Shown here in pieces: positions 1 through 11,209 of a DNA stretch of 64,000 bases (position 1 is the first letter of the stretch; each line of letters begins with the position of its first letter). Origin of the DNA: Mesocricetibacter intestinalis (GTDB lineage Bacteria; Pseudomonadota; Gammaproteobacteria; Enterobacterales; Pasteurellaceae); assembly GCF_004363295.1 (NCBI RefSeq), contig NZ_SNYQ01000003.1, positions 1 through 64,000 on the forward strand, read 5' to 3'. The notes under the pieces were generated by a model. It ran no database searches, was not told the origin of the DNA, and saw only the letters and a list, made by a program, of their open reading frames with translations. The translations under genes and the position numbers were made by a program.

Positions 1-176
1 TATTAGCTACAGTTTCCCGTAGTTATCCCCCTCCATAAGCCAGATTCCCAAGCATTACTCACCCGTCCGCCACTCGTCAGCAAAGAAAGCAAGCTCTCTT
101 CCTGCTACCGTTCGACTTGCATGTGTTAAGCCTGCCGCCAGCGTTCAATCTGAGCCATGATCAAACTCTTCAATTC
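1..176 (-). rRNA. rrs: 16S ribosomal RNA, 5' part (runs off the window)
   Basis: Read on the minus strand, the segment starts with the conserved 16S opening (AATTGAAGAGTTTGATCATG) and continues through the universal 27F region and the V1 loop to about nucleotide 176 of the mature RNA. The rest of the gene lies to the left of the window. The mature 5' end is set at about 176 by comparison with the E. coli 16S start, so it may be off by a base or two. The gene lies directly downstream of murI on the same strand, as in the E. coli murI-rrnB arrangement. Confidence 0.97.
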
Positions 177-316
177 AAAAAGTTTGTGCTCAAAAGTCCT
201 GACTTCATCTGTAAGGCCTAAGCCTTACTCTTATAATGAATTTTCGTGCACTTTTAAGTCTTTTAAATGTTTTTTCACTTAAACTTAACAAGTGCCCACA
301 CAGATTGTCTGATAAG

Positions 317-329
317 TTGTTAAAGAGCA
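317..329 (-). promoter_or_regulatory. boxA antitermination element of the rrn leader
   Basis: The minus strand reads TGCTCTTTAACAA, which matches the classic rrn boxA. Boxes of this type recruit NusB/NusE to make RNA polymerase resistant to Rho over the untranslated rRNA operon. It lies about 140 bases upstream of the 16S start, inside the leader. The next bases toward the 16S gene resemble the usual enterobacterial and Pasteurellaceae leader. Confidence 0.85.
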
Positions 330-390
330 AAAAATAACGACGCACCGGATGTTTTGTTGTTTCACAACAGCGCGTCGTTGTGTGGGGCGT

Positions 391-450
391 ATTATAGGGC
401 TTTCGATGACCTTTGCAAGTATTTTTTAAAATTTTTTTTAAATTTTAATT
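391..450 (-). promoter_or_regulatory. rRNA operon promoter with UP element
   Basis: On the minus strand there is a perfect TATAAT at 396-391 and a TTGCAA (or CTTGCA) -35 at 418-413, with 16-17 bases between them. A long A/T block at 421-450 sits immediately upstream of the -35, where an UP element contacts the alpha subunit C-terminal domain. The stretch just downstream of the -10 is GC-rich (ACGCCCC), like the discriminators of stringently controlled promoters. Transcription should begin near 384. Only one promoter is evident; there is no room for a distant P1 without entering murI. Confidence 0.85.
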
Positions 451-474
451 CTTTTGTCGATTTTTGCACCGAAG

Positions 475-1275
475 TTAGTTTAATACGCTCAGAGAATCGA
501 ACCCCCACTGCCGAATTAATTCCTGCTGTATCTTGAAATTTTCACTTGCCTTGGTACAGAACGCTCGATAAATCATTTTTTCAGCGGCGGAAAACGCAGC
601 ATTCTTCCTGCCATCCAACAGATTCGCCACTCGTTGTGCAATGGCATAGCCGGAGTCCACAAAAAATTTTACCTGAGGCAATACCTGTCGCAATTCTTCT
701 TTAACCAGCGGAAAATGCGTGCAGCCTAAAATAACGGTATCCAGTTTGGCGTTATCTATCCAGGGTGCCACAACCTGTCGTAATCTTGGCATATCTACAT
801 ACTGAGTTCGCATTTTTTCTTCGACGATATTGACCAAATCCGTGCTACCTATTTTCTCTACTATGCAGTCTTTTGCATATTTAGCTATTAATTCCGATAC
901 ATAAGGCCGCGTGATGGTGCCTTTGGTTGCCAGTAAACCGATCGTTTTAGTCTGAGAAACTGATGCTGCGGGCTTGATGGCCGGCACCGTACCTACAATC
1001 GGGAAGGAAAAATGCGCACGTAAAGCAGGTAATACTACCGTACTTGCAGTATTGCAGGCCACAACGGCCAAGTCTAAAGAGTAAAGAGCGGTTATTTTAG
1101 TAAGAATTTTTATTGCTTGTGCGATTAATTCATCCGTGGATTTTTCCGAGTAAGGAAATAATTCGTTATCAAAACAATAGAGGTAATGGGCATGTGGCAA
1201 AACCCGTCGCACATTATCATAAACGGTAAGCCCGCCTATACCTGAATCAAAAAGCAAAATCGTCGGTTGATACAT
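475..1275 (-). CDS. murI: Glutamate racemase
   Basis: MurI interconverts L- and D-glutamate in the cytoplasm and so supplies D-Glu for peptidoglycan stem peptides. The DSGIGG substrate loop is at residues 10-15. The two catalytic cysteines appear in ACNTAS (C74) and LGCTHFPL (C185). Length, 266 residues, is normal for the family. The frame also has a GTG seven codons upstream (1296), but the ATG at 1275 gives a protein beginning MYQPTILLFDSG, which lines up with the start of relatives; neither start has a strong ribosome site. The stop codon lies about 25 bases from the rRNA UP element, and I see no terminator between the two, so read-through into the rRNA operon is possible. Confidence 0.95.
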   Translation of the reverse strand: MYQPTILLFDSGIGGLTVYDNVRRVLPHAHYLYCFDNELFPYSEKSTDELIAQAIKILTKITALYSLDLAVVACNTASTVVLPALRAHFSFPIVGTVPAIKPAASVSQTKTIGLLATKGTITRPYVSELIAKYAKDCIVEKIGSTDLVNIVEEKMRTQYVDMPRLRQVVAPWIDNAKLDTVILGCTHFPLVKEELRQVLPQVKFFVDSGYAIAQRVANLLDGRKNAAFSAAEKMIYRAFCTKASENFKIQQELIRQWGFDSLSVLN

Positions 1276-1443
1276 ATAAAGAATTCTAAAACCCACTAAG
1301 AAAAAACTGGAGGAAATAATACGCCATTAGACAGGTTAAACAAGCATTAAATGAAATTCTTCATTTTTCATTTCATTTCTCTGTTGTTCGGTGAGGTTAT
1401 TATCGCCACATTCATAGCTAAAGAAAATGCTAAAAAGATATAT

Positions 1444-3525
1444 TTAGGCATTAGAATAAATCTCGCGCTGATTTAACCAGCGACGGATAAGGCTTTCCGC
1501 AAGTTGAGGATATTGGATAATCAGTTTGGCGGCATAGTGCTGCACCATTGGGATCATTTTTCTGTCGCGCATTAAATCGGCCACTTTAAATTCCGCCATG
1601 CCCGTTTGCCGGGTTCCCAGTACTTCGCCCGGGCCACGAATTTGTAAATCTTTTTCGGCAATCACGAATCCGTCTTGGCTGTCGCGCAGAACGCTCAGGC
1701 GCTGTTGAGAAATTTTGCCCAAGGGCGGTTTATACATTAACACGCAGTAAGAAGCGGTACTGCCGCGCCCGACCCTTCCTCGCAATTGGTGCAGTTGCGA
1801 CAACCCAAGTCGTTCCGCATTTTCGATAATCATTAAACTGGCGTTAGGAACATCAACTCCCACTTCGATTACCGTGGTCGCTACTAACAGATCCAACTCG
1901 GCTGCTTTAAAACTCGCCATAATCTGTTGTTTTTCTTCGGCTTTCATTCGGCCGTGCACTAAGCCGATACGCAGCTGCGGCAAAGCCCTGCGCAGATCTT
2001 CTGCGGTAGCTTCCGCAGCCTGCGCTTCCAATACTTCGCTTTCCTCAATCAGGGTACAAACCCAGTAAGCCTGACGCTTTTCCTGTAGGCAGGCACGCTG
2101 TACGCGAGCGACGATTTCAGCCCGCCGTTCTTCGGATAGTACGACCGTGGTTATCGGCGTACGTCCCGGCGGTAGCTGATCGATAATCGAAGTATCCAGA
2201 TCCGCATACACCGTCATCGCTAGGGTACGTGGAATCGGGGTGGCGGTCATAATCAGCTGATGCGGGTAAAAACCCGCTTGTTCGCCCTTTTCCCGCAGCA
2301 TTAAGCGCTGATGCACGCCGAAGCGGTGCTGCTCGTCAATAATTACCAGTGCCAGGCTGGCGAATTCAACCTCTTGCTGAAACAAAGCATGAGTACCGAC
2401 AATCATTTGGAACTCACCGCTGCGGATATTATCCAGCGCCGACTTACGCGCTTTACCTTTCACTTTACCCGCCAGCCAACCTACTCGAATCCCCAACGGG
2501 GTAAACCAGCGGCTGAAATTCTCGGCATGCTGTTCTGCCAGAATTTCCGTCGGCGCCATCAGTGCCACTTGCTTACCGCTGTCGATTGCCGCCAGCGCCG
2601 CCAGTGCCGCCACCAGGGTTTTACCGGAACCCACATCGCCCTGTACCAATCGCATCATCGGGTAGTTGTGTTGCAGATCCGCTTCGATTTCCAGACTTAC
2701 CCGCTGTTGAGCATCGGTGGGTCTAAATGGCAGAGAAGCGAGAAAGCGCTGTTTTAAATTGCTTTGCACGGATAACGGCAGGGCGGAAAAGTTGCGACTA
2801 TTTAAGCGCACTTTCTGCATCGTCAGATTATGCGCCAATAATTCTTCAAAAATAAGCCGTTGTTGAGCGGGATGCTGCCCTTTTTCCAATACTTCCGGAT
2901 TAACATCCGGCGGCGGACGATGTAAAAAACGCAGCGCCTGCTTCAGTTCAAAATGATGGGGATTAAACTCCGGCGGTAGCAACTCCGGCAATGGAAGGCT
3001 ATCTAGCAACGCAAGCGCCTGATCCACCAGTTTACGCAGAGAGGTTTGCTTAAGCCCTTCCGTAGTGGAATAGATAGGCGTCAGCATTTCTTCCATTACC
3101 AGAGGGGCGTTATCGCGAATAAGCTGATATTCGGGATGGTGAATTTCCGCCATAAAGCGTCCGCGTTTAATTTCGCCGAAAGCCTTCACCCGTACGCCGA
3201 TCTGAAAACCATTTTTCATACCCGCATTAAAATTAAAAAAACGCAGGCTAATTTTGGCGCTGCCGTCGGATAAAACCACATTGAGTACCGGCCGACGCCC
3301 GAAGCTGACTTCGCATAATTGTACGCGTCCCTCAATGCTGGCGTATTGCTCCGGTCTTAAATCCGCAATGGCGGTGATGCGGGTTCGGTCTTCATAGCGA
3401 ATGGGTAAATGAAACAGCAGATCCTGAAGGTTATAAATACCGAGGCGGCTCAGTTTCGCCGCAACGGCGGCACCGACCCCGGATAATGCGGTCAGAGGTA
3501 CGGCGTCCGCAAATTGTTCCTTCAT
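1444..3525 (-). CDS. recG: ATP-dependent DNA helicase RecG
   Basis: RecG reverses stalled replication forks and branch-migrates Holliday junctions. The 693-residue protein has the N-terminal wedge/OB region (about residues 1-190), the P-loop GDVGSGKT at about 296-303, a DEQH Walker B box near 395, and the C-terminal helicase half ending in the conserved region with RGRVGRG. Length matches E. coli RecG (693). Its ATG overlaps the spoT stop codon (ATGA), implying translational coupling. In E. coli trmH lies between spoT and recG; here it is missing from that place. The 148 bases between recG and murI show no clear terminator or promoter, only AT-rich direct repeats of an ATGAAA-like unit. Confidence 0.97.
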   Translation of the reverse strand: MKEQFADAVPLTALSGVGAAVAAKLSRLGIYNLQDLLFHLPIRYEDRTRITAIADLRPEQYASIEGRVQLCEVSFGRRPVLNVVLSDGSAKISLRFFNFNAGMKNGFQIGVRVKAFGEIKRGRFMAEIHHPEYQLIRDNAPLVMEEMLTPIYSTTEGLKQTSLRKLVDQALALLDSLPLPELLPPEFNPHHFELKQALRFLHRPPPDVNPEVLEKGQHPAQQRLIFEELLAHNLTMQKVRLNSRNFSALPLSVQSNLKQRFLASLPFRPTDAQQRVSLEIEADLQHNYPMMRLVQGDVGSGKTLVAALAALAAIDSGKQVALMAPTEILAEQHAENFSRWFTPLGIRVGWLAGKVKGKARKSALDNIRSGEFQMIVGTHALFQQEVEFASLALVIIDEQHRFGVHQRLMLREKGEQAGFYPHQLIMTATPIPRTLAMTVYADLDTSIIDQLPPGRTPITTVVLSEERRAEIVARVQRACLQEKRQAYWVCTLIEESEVLEAQAAEATAEDLRRALPQLRIGLVHGRMKAEEKQQIMASFKAAELDLLVATTVIEVGVDVPNASLMIIENAERLGLSQLHQLRGRVGRGSTASYCVLMYKPPLGKISQQRLSVLRDSQDGFVIAEKDLQIRGPGEVLGTRQTGMAEFKVADLMRDRKMIPMVQHYAAKLIIQYPQLAESLIRRWLNQREIYSNA

Positions 3526-5651
3526 AGCTGCTCGTTAATATTGCGTTTAATGGAAATTACATCGGATATGGCTTCGATTTTACGAATAATGGCGGCCAAA
3601 TGTTTGGTATTTTTCGCTGTCAGCAACAGAGTAACATAATACGAGCGATTGTCGCCCTCTTCGGTCCAGATGCTGTGGATATTACTCTGCGCCGAAGAAA
3701 TCGCCGCGGTGAGCGCTGCCAAAGCCCCCTGCTGGGTTAACATAACGATATGTAACTCGGTTTCAAAATCAATGCTGTTTTCACTCTGTTCCCATTGCAC
3801 CGGAATATAGGTATTCTGGCGGTGGCGCTGTTTTTTCACGTTATCGCAGTTTTCATGGTGAATGACCAAGCCCTTGCCTGGACTACTGTAAGCAAGAATA
3901 GGATCGCCGGGAATCGGATGACAGCATTTGGCAAAGTCGGTCAACAGGCTGTTCATGCCTTTAATCGGCAGACTGTTGCGGTTGTTTTCTCTATCTCCGT
4001 CCGTATCTATCTCAATGGCTTCACCCAACAGACGATGGGCGATAACCGTACTCAACTGATTGCCCAAACCGATTTCCACCAGTAATTCTTGCACCGAATG
4101 CAGCTTTAACTCCGCCAGCAGATCCTTCACCAAGGCCGGATCCAAATCTTCCAAGCGATGTTCGCCCAGTGCATAACTCAGCTGAGATTTTCCTAAGATG
4201 CCCGCTTCCTCGATCCGCAGATTTTTTAGGGTTTGACGAATTTTCGCACGCGCCTTACCTGTTACCACAAAATTCAGCCAGTTTCCGTTCGGATGGCTGG
4301 TAGCGGAGGTAATTATATCCACCGTCTGACCGGAACGCAGAGATTTAAATAACGGATAAGGTTCGCGATCCACACGCGCACCGATACAATGATTACCGAT
4401 ATCGCTATGTACCGCATAAGCAAAATCGATCGGCGTTGCGCTCGCAGGCAGCTCGACGATCCGCCCTTTCGGAGTAAACACATAAATTTCGTCGGAAAAC
4501 AGATCGGATTTTACGCTTTCGATAAATTCAAAGGAATTACCCGCACTTTGCTGTAATTCAATAATATTCTGCAACCAGCGCTGGGCTTTAATCTGAGCCG
4601 TAGTACTGTCGTTTTTACCGCCCTGCTTATAAACCCAATGTGCGGTAACCCCCATTTCGGCGATCAGGTTCATTTCTTCGGTTCGGATCTGAACTTCTAC
4701 CGGTACCCCGTGCGGCCCGATCATTGAAGTATGCAATGCCTGGTAGCCGTTGGCCTTAGGCACGGCGATATAATCCTTAATCTGCTGCGGACGGGGTTTA
4801 TACAGACTGTGCAGCTGTCCCAGCACCCGATAACAATTATCCACATTTTCGACAATCACGCGAAAATCGTAAATATCCATAATCGAATGGAATTGCTGCT
4901 CTCTTAAACGCAGGTTCTGATAAATATAGAACAACGGCTTTTCCCTGCCCGAAACCGTCGCTTTAATCCCCACTTCTTCCAAACGTCGATGAATATCTTC
5001 AATAATAGGTTGAATCATTTCCTGCCGGGTATTGCGCGCCATGCGAATCACTTTCTGCAATACGGCGTAGCGATGCGGGTGCATGGCCTGAAAGCAAAGA
5101 TCTTCCAGCTCGTTTTTTAAATGTTCAATCCCCAGACGGTGAGCTAACGGGCTGTAAATTTCGAGGGTTTCTTTAGCGATGCGGCGACGTTTATCAGGGC
5201 GCAGAGAACCCAGGGTGCGCATATTATGCGTGCGGTCCGCCAGTTTAATCAGTACCACTCGAATATCCCGAGTCATGGCCAGAATCATTTTGCGGAAGCT
5301 TTCCGCTTGGGCTTCCTGGCGGGTACGGAATTTTAATTTATCCAGTTTAGAAACACCGTCCACAATTTCGGCGACGCTTTGCCCGAATTCTTCGGTGAGT
5401 TGGGCTTCGGTATAGGGGGTATCTTCGATAACATCATGCAACAACGCCGCCATGACCGCTTCATGATCCAAACGCATTTCGGCAATAATGGAAGCTACGG
5501 CGACGGGATGGGTAATATAGGGTTCGCCGCTGGAACGAAACTGGCCTTGGTGCGCCTGTTCGGCAATCACAAAGGCCCGTTTGATAAGTTCGATTTTTTC
5601 AACGGGTAAATAGCCCTGAATAATTTTGTCTAAAGGTTCAAAAAGAGACAA
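3522..5651 (-). CDS. spoT: Bifunctional (p)ppGpp synthetase/hydrolase SpoT
   Basis: SpoT makes and, mainly, degrades the alarmone (p)ppGpp. The HD hydrolase domain is intact, with the catalytic HD pair in LLHDVIEDT at H72-D73, the same positions as in E. coli SpoT. It is followed by the RelA/SpoT synthetase fold (about 240-350), a TGS domain near 400-460 and a C-terminal ACT domain (about 635-709). The start is a TTG at 5651 preceded by an AAGGTAGG-type ribosome site; the resulting SLFEPL start aligns with E. coli YLFESL. It follows rpoZ by 92 bases and overlaps recG by four. Confidence 0.96.
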   Translation of the reverse strand: MSLFEPLDKIIQGYLPVEKIELIKRAFVIAEQAHQGQFRSSGEPYITHPVAVASIIAEMRLDHEAVMAALLHDVIEDTPYTEAQLTEEFGQSVAEIVDGVSKLDKLKFRTRQEAQAESFRKMILAMTRDIRVVLIKLADRTHNMRTLGSLRPDKRRRIAKETLEIYSPLAHRLGIEHLKNELEDLCFQAMHPHRYAVLQKVIRMARNTRQEMIQPIIEDIHRRLEEVGIKATVSGREKPLFYIYQNLRLREQQFHSIMDIYDFRVIVENVDNCYRVLGQLHSLYKPRPQQIKDYIAVPKANGYQALHTSMIGPHGVPVEVQIRTEEMNLIAEMGVTAHWVYKQGGKNDSTTAQIKAQRWLQNIIELQQSAGNSFEFIESVKSDLFSDEIYVFTPKGRIVELPASATPIDFAYAVHSDIGNHCIGARVDREPYPLFKSLRSGQTVDIITSATSHPNGNWLNFVVTGKARAKIRQTLKNLRIEEAGILGKSQLSYALGEHRLEDLDPALVKDLLAELKLHSVQELLVEIGLGNQLSTVIAHRLLGEAIEIDTDGDRENNRNSLPIKGMNSLLTDFAKCCHPIPGDPILAYSSPGKGLVIHHENCDNVKKQRHRQNTYIPVQWEQSENSIDFETELHIVMLTQQGALAALTAAISSAQSNIHSIWTEEGDNRSYYVTLLLTAKNTKHLAAIIRKIEAISDVISIKRNINEQL

Positions 5652-5743
5652 GGGACACCTACCTTCTTAGCTAAAAAAAGAAATACTGCGATACCGAACC
5701 TACAAAAAACTTTATAAAAAATGACCGCTCTTTTAACCGCCGA

Positions 5744-6010
5744 TTACTCGGACAGCAAAGAAACCGCGCTGATTTCCGCTCTTTCCTGCTCAAGGGCGTC
5801 ATGGCGTTCCTGAGCATTCATAATATCGTTGGTAATCAGTCCCATTTCGATTTCGCGCAGCGCAATCACCGTCGGTTTATCGTTTTCTTCCGGCACCAGA
5901 GGTTCGCGTACATGCAGCTGTAGTTGTCTTGCACGACGCGCCGCCGTTAAAATCAAATCAAAACGGTTACCAATTTTTTCAACAGCATCCTGCACTGTTA
6001 CACGAGCCAT
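5744..6010 (-). CDS. rpoZ: RNA polymerase omega subunit
   Basis: The omega subunit helps assemble RNA polymerase and, with the beta' subunit, forms one ppGpp-binding site. The 88-residue product begins [19 protein letters not shown], the family signature. A GGAG ribosome site lies six bases upstream of ATG 6010. It stands between gmk and spoT, the standard gammaproteobacterial order, which places a ppGpp receptor next to a ppGpp-metabolising enzyme and a GMP-consuming kinase. Confidence 0.96.
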   Translation of the reverse strand: MARVTVQDAVEKIGNRFDLILTAARRARQLQLHVREPLVPEENDKPTVIALREIEMGLITNDIMNAQERHDALEQERAEISAVSLLSE

Positions 6011-6069
6011 ATTTTACTCCAAGATTTCAATCAAAAATAAAAGGGTTGTTTATAATACTAAAGCCCGGG

Positions 6070-6696
6070 CTATTTTGCCAGTAATTGATGAATTAAGTCC
6101 GCATTTTGCCGCTGCTGATAAGCCAAACTCAGTCTTTCCGCCGCCAGAATATGCTGTAGATCCCCCAACGCCCGTTCGAAATCATCATTAATCACCACAT
6201 AATCATATTCATCGTAGTGGGATATTTCGGCCATCGCCTTTGACATACGTTCGGCGATAATCTGTGCGCTATCCTGGCCGCGGCCGATTAAACGGCGCTC
6301 CAATTCGGTCAGAGACGGCGGCAGGATAAAAATGCTTTTCACCCCCGGGATACGGCGCCGGATCTGCTGCGCCCCCTGCCAATCGATATCCAAAAATACA
6401 TCAATCCCGCGCGCTAAATTCTGCTCGATAGCCGGCAGCGAGGTACCATAATAATGCCCGCCGAATACGCGCGCATATTCAAGAAAAGCGCCCTGCTCGA
6501 TCAGGCTTTCGAATGCCTGCTCCGAAACGAAATAATAATGCACGCCGTCCTCCTCTCCGGGACGCGGCGCTCTGGTGGTATGGGAGACGGATACCATCAT
6601 CTCCTGTCCCTGACTGCGTTGCAGCAAGGCCGAGATTAAAGAGGACTTACCCGCCCCGCTCGGCGCCGAAAGGATATATAAATTGCCCTGCTTCAT
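6070..6696 (-). CDS. gmk: Guanylate kinase
   Basis: Gmk phosphorylates GMP to GDP with ATP in guanine nucleotide synthesis and salvage. The P-loop [10 protein letters not shown] is at residues 9-18, and the GMP-binding region with [11 protein letters not shown] follows at about 38-48. The length of 208 residues is typical (E. coli 207). It is the first gene of the gmk-rpoZ-spoT-recG run, with about 60 bases to rpoZ. The promoter should lie in the 397-base gap shared with the divergent gapA, but I could not pick one confidently for this direction. Confidence 0.97.
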   Translation of the reverse strand: MKQGNLYILSAPSGAGKSSLISALLQRSQGQEMMVSVSHTTRAPRPGEEDGVHYYFVSEQAFESLIEQGAFLEYARVFGGHYYGTSLPAIEQNLARGIDVFLDIDWQGAQQIRRRIPGVKSIFILPPSLTELERRLIGRGQDSAQIIAERMSKAMAEISHYDEYDYVVINDDFERALGDLQHILAAERLSLAYQQRQNADLIHQLLAK

Positions 6697-8098
<1,402 letters not shown>

Positions 8099-8123
8099 TC
8101 CTCTACTAAAACACTAATCACAA

Positions 8124-8158
8124 AATCAGGAAAACGCCCGTGGTTTTCCTGATTTTTT
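8124..8158 (+). terminator. Rho-independent terminator of gapA
   Basis: A 12-base-pair stem (AATCAGGAAAAC with GTTTTCCTGATT) around a seven-base loop (8136-8142) is followed by a run of T. It begins 25 bases behind the gapA stop codon. Confidence 0.9.
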
Positions 8159-8312
8159 ATGCCCTAAAACAGTCTAGGCAAGGCATCGCCTTGCCATAAG
8201 CCGATTAAACGCCCGTTTTATACCCTCCGTTTAATCGTAAAAAAACTTTGATTTTTTGACCGCACTTTTCCGAGTAGGCAAAATAGATTACGGAGTTCGG
8301 CTGATAAATCCG

Positions 8313-8346
8313 AAAAAAAATGCCTATCCGCACGGGATAGGCATTT
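8313..8346 (-). terminator. Rho-independent terminator of rho
   Basis: On the minus strand AAATGCCTATCC pairs with GGATAGGCATTT around a five-base loop, and a run of T follows. It lies just behind the rho stop codon, so the rho gene itself ends with an intrinsic terminator. Confidence 0.88.
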
Positions 8347-8364
8347 AATTTGATATAAATTAAA

Positions 8365-9627
8365 TTAAGAACGTTTCATAATCTCGAAGAATTCTTCGTT
8401 GGTTTTGGCTACCATCAGTTTATCGATTAAGAATTCCATGGCTTCCACTTCACCCATAGGATTAAGAATCTTACGCAGAATCCACATTTTCTGCAGTTCG
8501 TCAGGGGTGGTAAGCAAGTCTTCTTTACGCGTACCGGAGCGGTTGAAGTCAATGGCCGGGAATACGCGTTTTTCTGCAATTTTACGGGACAGATGCAATT
8601 CCATATTACCGGTACCTTTAAATTCTTCGAAGATTACCTCGTCCATTTTCGAACCGGTATCCACCAAGGCGGTTGCGATAATAGTCAGGCTGCCGCCCTC
8701 TTCAACATTACGTGCCGCACCGAAGAAGCGTTTCGGACGGTGTAAGGCATTGGCATCCACACCACCGGATAAAATTTTACCCGATGCCGGAGTTACCGTG
8801 TTATAGGCGCGCGCCAGACGGGTAATGGAATCCAGCAGGATAACTACGTCTTTTTTATGTTCTACCGAGCGTTTGGCTTTTTCGATAACCATTTCCGCTA
8901 CCTGAACATGGCGTGAGGCCGGTTCGTCGAAAGTAGAAGCGATAACTTCCCCTTTCACCGAACGCTGCATTTCCGTTACCTCTTCCGGACGCTCGTCAAT
9001 CAACAGCACGATCAGTTCGCATTCCGGATAGTTATGGGTAATGCTCTGGGCGATATTCTGCAACAACATAGTTTTACCGGCTTTCGGCGGTGCGACAATC
9101 AGACCGCGCTGCCCCTTACCAATAGGCGAAGCCAGATCCAGAATACGTGCGGTTAAATCTTCGGTGGAACCGTTACCGCGTTCCATTCTTAAGCGTGAAT
9201 TAGCATGTAGTGGGGTGAGGTTTTCGAAAAGAATTTTGCTGCGGGAGACTTCCGGTTTGTCGTCGTTGACCTGATCGACTTTGAGTAAAGCGAAATAACG
9301 TTCGCCCTCTTTCGGCGGTCTGATTTTTCCTTCAATTTTATCACCGGTTTGTAAATTAAAACGGCGAATCTGACTTGGCGACACATAGATATCGTCCGGG
9401 CCCGCTAGGTAGGAACTGTCGGCGGAACGCAGAAAACCGAAACCGTCCGGTAAAATTTCCAGTACGCCGCCGCCGAAAATATCTTCACCACTTTTAGCGT
9501 GCTGTTTAAGAATGGCAAAAACGATATCCTGTTTACGCAGACGCGCTAAATTTTCCAGCCCCATCTGACCTTCGCCAAGGGCAACCAGTTCAGAAACAGG
9601 CGTATTTTTAAGTTCTGTTAAATGCAT
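8365..9627 (-). CDS. rho: Transcription termination factor Rho
   Basis: Rho is the hexameric RNA helicase that ends transcription on unstructured RNA. The 420-residue product shows the N-terminal helix bundle, the cold-shock-like RNA-binding domain (about residues 50-120, with PDGFGFLRS) and the ATPase core with the P-loop PPKAGKT near 180-186 and the Walker B region [14 protein letters not shown]. Length matches E. coli Rho (419). The gene is divergent from rhlB. The 260-base gap holds its promoter and, by analogy with E. coli, probably an autoregulated leader, but I could not identify a leader peptide with confidence. Confidence 0.98.
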   Translation of the reverse strand: MHLTELKNTPVSELVALGEGQMGLENLARLRKQDIVFAILKQHAKSGEDIFGGGVLEILPDGFGFLRSADSSYLAGPDDIYVSPSQIRRFNLQTGDKIEGKIRPPKEGERYFALLKVDQVNDDKPEVSRSKILFENLTPLHANSRLRMERGNGSTEDLTARILDLASPIGKGQRGLIVAPPKAGKTMLLQNIAQSITHNYPECELIVLLIDERPEEVTEMQRSVKGEVIASTFDEPASRHVQVAEMVIEKAKRSVEHKKDVVILLDSITRLARAYNTVTPASGKILSGGVDANALHRPKRFFGAARNVEEGGSLTIIATALVDTGSKMDEVIFEEFKGTGNMELHLSRKIAEKRVFPAIDFNRSGTRKEDLLTTPDELQKMWILRKILNPMGEVEAMEFLIDKLMVAKTNEEFFEIMKRS

Positions 9628-9827
9628 AATAATTGAGAATTTTAATTAAATAAGATTGGGTAATGAGTTTTGTTGAATGATGACTGAATAATCAATGAGA
9701 ATGGGCGTTAGATTATCACTAAATCGGCGTCCTGTCTAGGGTTTGAAAGAAATTCATCGCCCCTCGCAACGAGCCGATTTACCACCATAAATCCCTCTGT
9801 AAGCAGAAGAATAAAAGCTATTATATT

Positions 9828-9855
9828 TTGGAATTGATGCGCTTCATGATATGCT
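9828..9855 (+). promoter_or_regulatory. Candidate rhlB promoter
   Basis: TTGGAA at 9828-9833 and TATGCT at 9850-9855 are spaced by 16 bases and would give a start near 9862, about 26 bases before the rhlB ATG. The match is moderate and rests on position as much as sequence. Confidence 0.35.
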
Positions 9856-9887
9856 TACAGGCATTTTTATCCCACTGATATTTTTCT

Positions 9888-11138
9888 ATGTCAACAAATC
9901 ATTTAACTCAGCGGCGCTTTGCCGATTTACCTTTACATCCCCACGTGTTGCAGGCGCTGCAGCACAAGGGATTCGATTATTGCACGCCGATTCAGGCGCT
10001 GACCCTGCCCATTACCCTGGCGGGTAAAGATGTGGCCGGTCAGGCTCAAACCGGTACAGGAAAAACCATGGCGTTTTTGACCGCCGTTTTCCATCATTTA
10101 TTAACCCCTTCCGCCCATCACAGCGACGGGCAACCGCGCGCATTAATTCTGGCACCCACCCGTGAACTGGCGGTGCAAATCGCAACGGATGCGGAAGTGT
10201 TGGTGGAGCATAGCGGGCTGAAAACCGCGCTCGCTTACGGTGGCGACGGATACGATAAGCAGCTGAAAGCCATTGAAAACGGGGTGGATATTCTGATCGG
10301 TACCACCGGGCGTATTATTGATTATGTCAAACAGCGTATTATCAGCCTGCAACATATCGAGGTTATCGTATTGGATGAAGCGGATCGAATGTTCGATCTC
10401 GGCTTTATTAAAGATATCCGCTATTTGCTGCGTAAATCTCCGCCACCAGCACAACGGCTGACCATGCTGTTTTCAGCCACCCTGTCTTACAAGGTGCGCG
10501 AACTCGCCTTTGAAGATATGAATAATCCGGAATATGTGGAAATCGAACCCTTGCAGAAAACCGGACATCGAATTAAAGAGGAGTTATTTTATCCTTCCGA
10601 ACAGGATAAGATGCCTCTACTGTTGACCCTGCTGGAAGAGGAATGGCCGGAACGCTGCATTATTTTTGCCAATACCAAGCATAAATGCGAAAGCATCTGG
10701 GGTTATCTGGCCGCCGACGGCCATCGCGTCGCCCTACTAACCGGCGATGTGGCGCAGAAAAAACGCCTCTCCCTGCTGAAACAGTTTACCGAGGGCAGTC
10801 TGGATATTCTGGTCGCCACCGATGTCGCCGCGCGCGGTTTGCATATTCCTGATGTAACTCATGTATTCAACTATGATCTGCCGGACGATCGCGAAGACTA
10901 TGTGCATCGTATCGGGCGTACCGGGCGAGCGGGCGAAAGCGGTATTTCCATCAGTTTTGCCTGCGAACAATATGCGATGAATTTACCGGCCATTGAAGAA
11001 TATATCGGTCATAGCATTCCGGTCAGTCAGTATGATGCCGATGCGCTGATTCGGGATTTCCCGAAACCTCTGCGCTTTAAAACCTCCAGCGCCACCAATC
11101 GCACAACACCGACAAAACGTTTTAAAAAACGTTATTAA
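9888..11138 (+). CDS. rhlB: DEAD-box RNA helicase RhlB
   Basis: RhlB unwinds structured RNA for the degradosome. Motifs in order: Q-motif region FDYCTPIQ, P-loop AQTGTGKT near residue 50, PTREL, DEAD, SAT, and [10 protein letters not shown] near 345. The N-terminus ([20 protein letters not shown]) closely follows E. coli RhlB, and the gene lies next to rho as in E. coli. The C-terminal tail after residue 380 is short and basic, ending KRFKKRY, so it lacks a long low-complexity tail. The ATG at 9888 has no strong ribosome site. Family assignment is firm; RhlB rather than another DEAD-box member rests on the N-terminus and context. Confidence 0.93.
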   Translation: MSTNHLTQRRFADLPLHPHVLQALQHKGFDYCTPIQALTLPITLAGKDVAGQAQTGTGKTMAFLTAVFHHLLTPSAHHSDGQPRALILAPTRELAVQIATDAEVLVEHSGLKTALAYGGDGYDKQLKAIENGVDILIGTTGRIIDYVKQRIISLQHIEVIVLDEADRMFDLGFIKDIRYLLRKSPPPAQRLTMLFSATLSYKVRELAFEDMNNPEYVEIEPLQKTGHRIKEELFYPSEQDKMPLLLTLLEEEWPERCIIFANTKHKCESIWGYLAADGHRVALLTGDVAQKKRLSLLKQFTEGSLDILVATDVAARGLHIPDVTHVFNYDLPDDREDYVHRIGRTGRAGESGISISFACEQYAMNLPAIEEYIGHSIPVSQYDADALIRDFPKPLRFKTSSATNRTTPTKRFKKRY

Positions 11139-11144
11139 AAATAC

Positions 11145-11185
11145 AAAGGCCTTTCCGCTGACTTTAAACGGAAAGGCCTTTATCT
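11145..11185 (+). terminator. Terminator between convergent rhlB and yhiN
   Basis: AAAGGCCTTTCCG at 11145-11157 pairs with CGGAAAGGCCTTT at 11169-11181, a 13-base-pair stem with an 11-base loop. A T-rich tail is present on both strands, so the hairpin probably stops rhlB from the left and the flavoprotein gene from the right. Confidence 0.8.
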
Positions 11186-11209
11186 TTATTCATCGTTATA
11201 GGCTGGGAT

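Noticed and set aside
2311-2757. 148-residue plus-strand frame
   Set aside because: It lies wholly within recG on the other strand, with no ribosome site and no family resemblance. It is a shadow.
5829-6191. 120-residue plus-strand frame across rpoZ and gmk
   Set aside because: Covers two conserved genes on the other strand and has no motif of its own.
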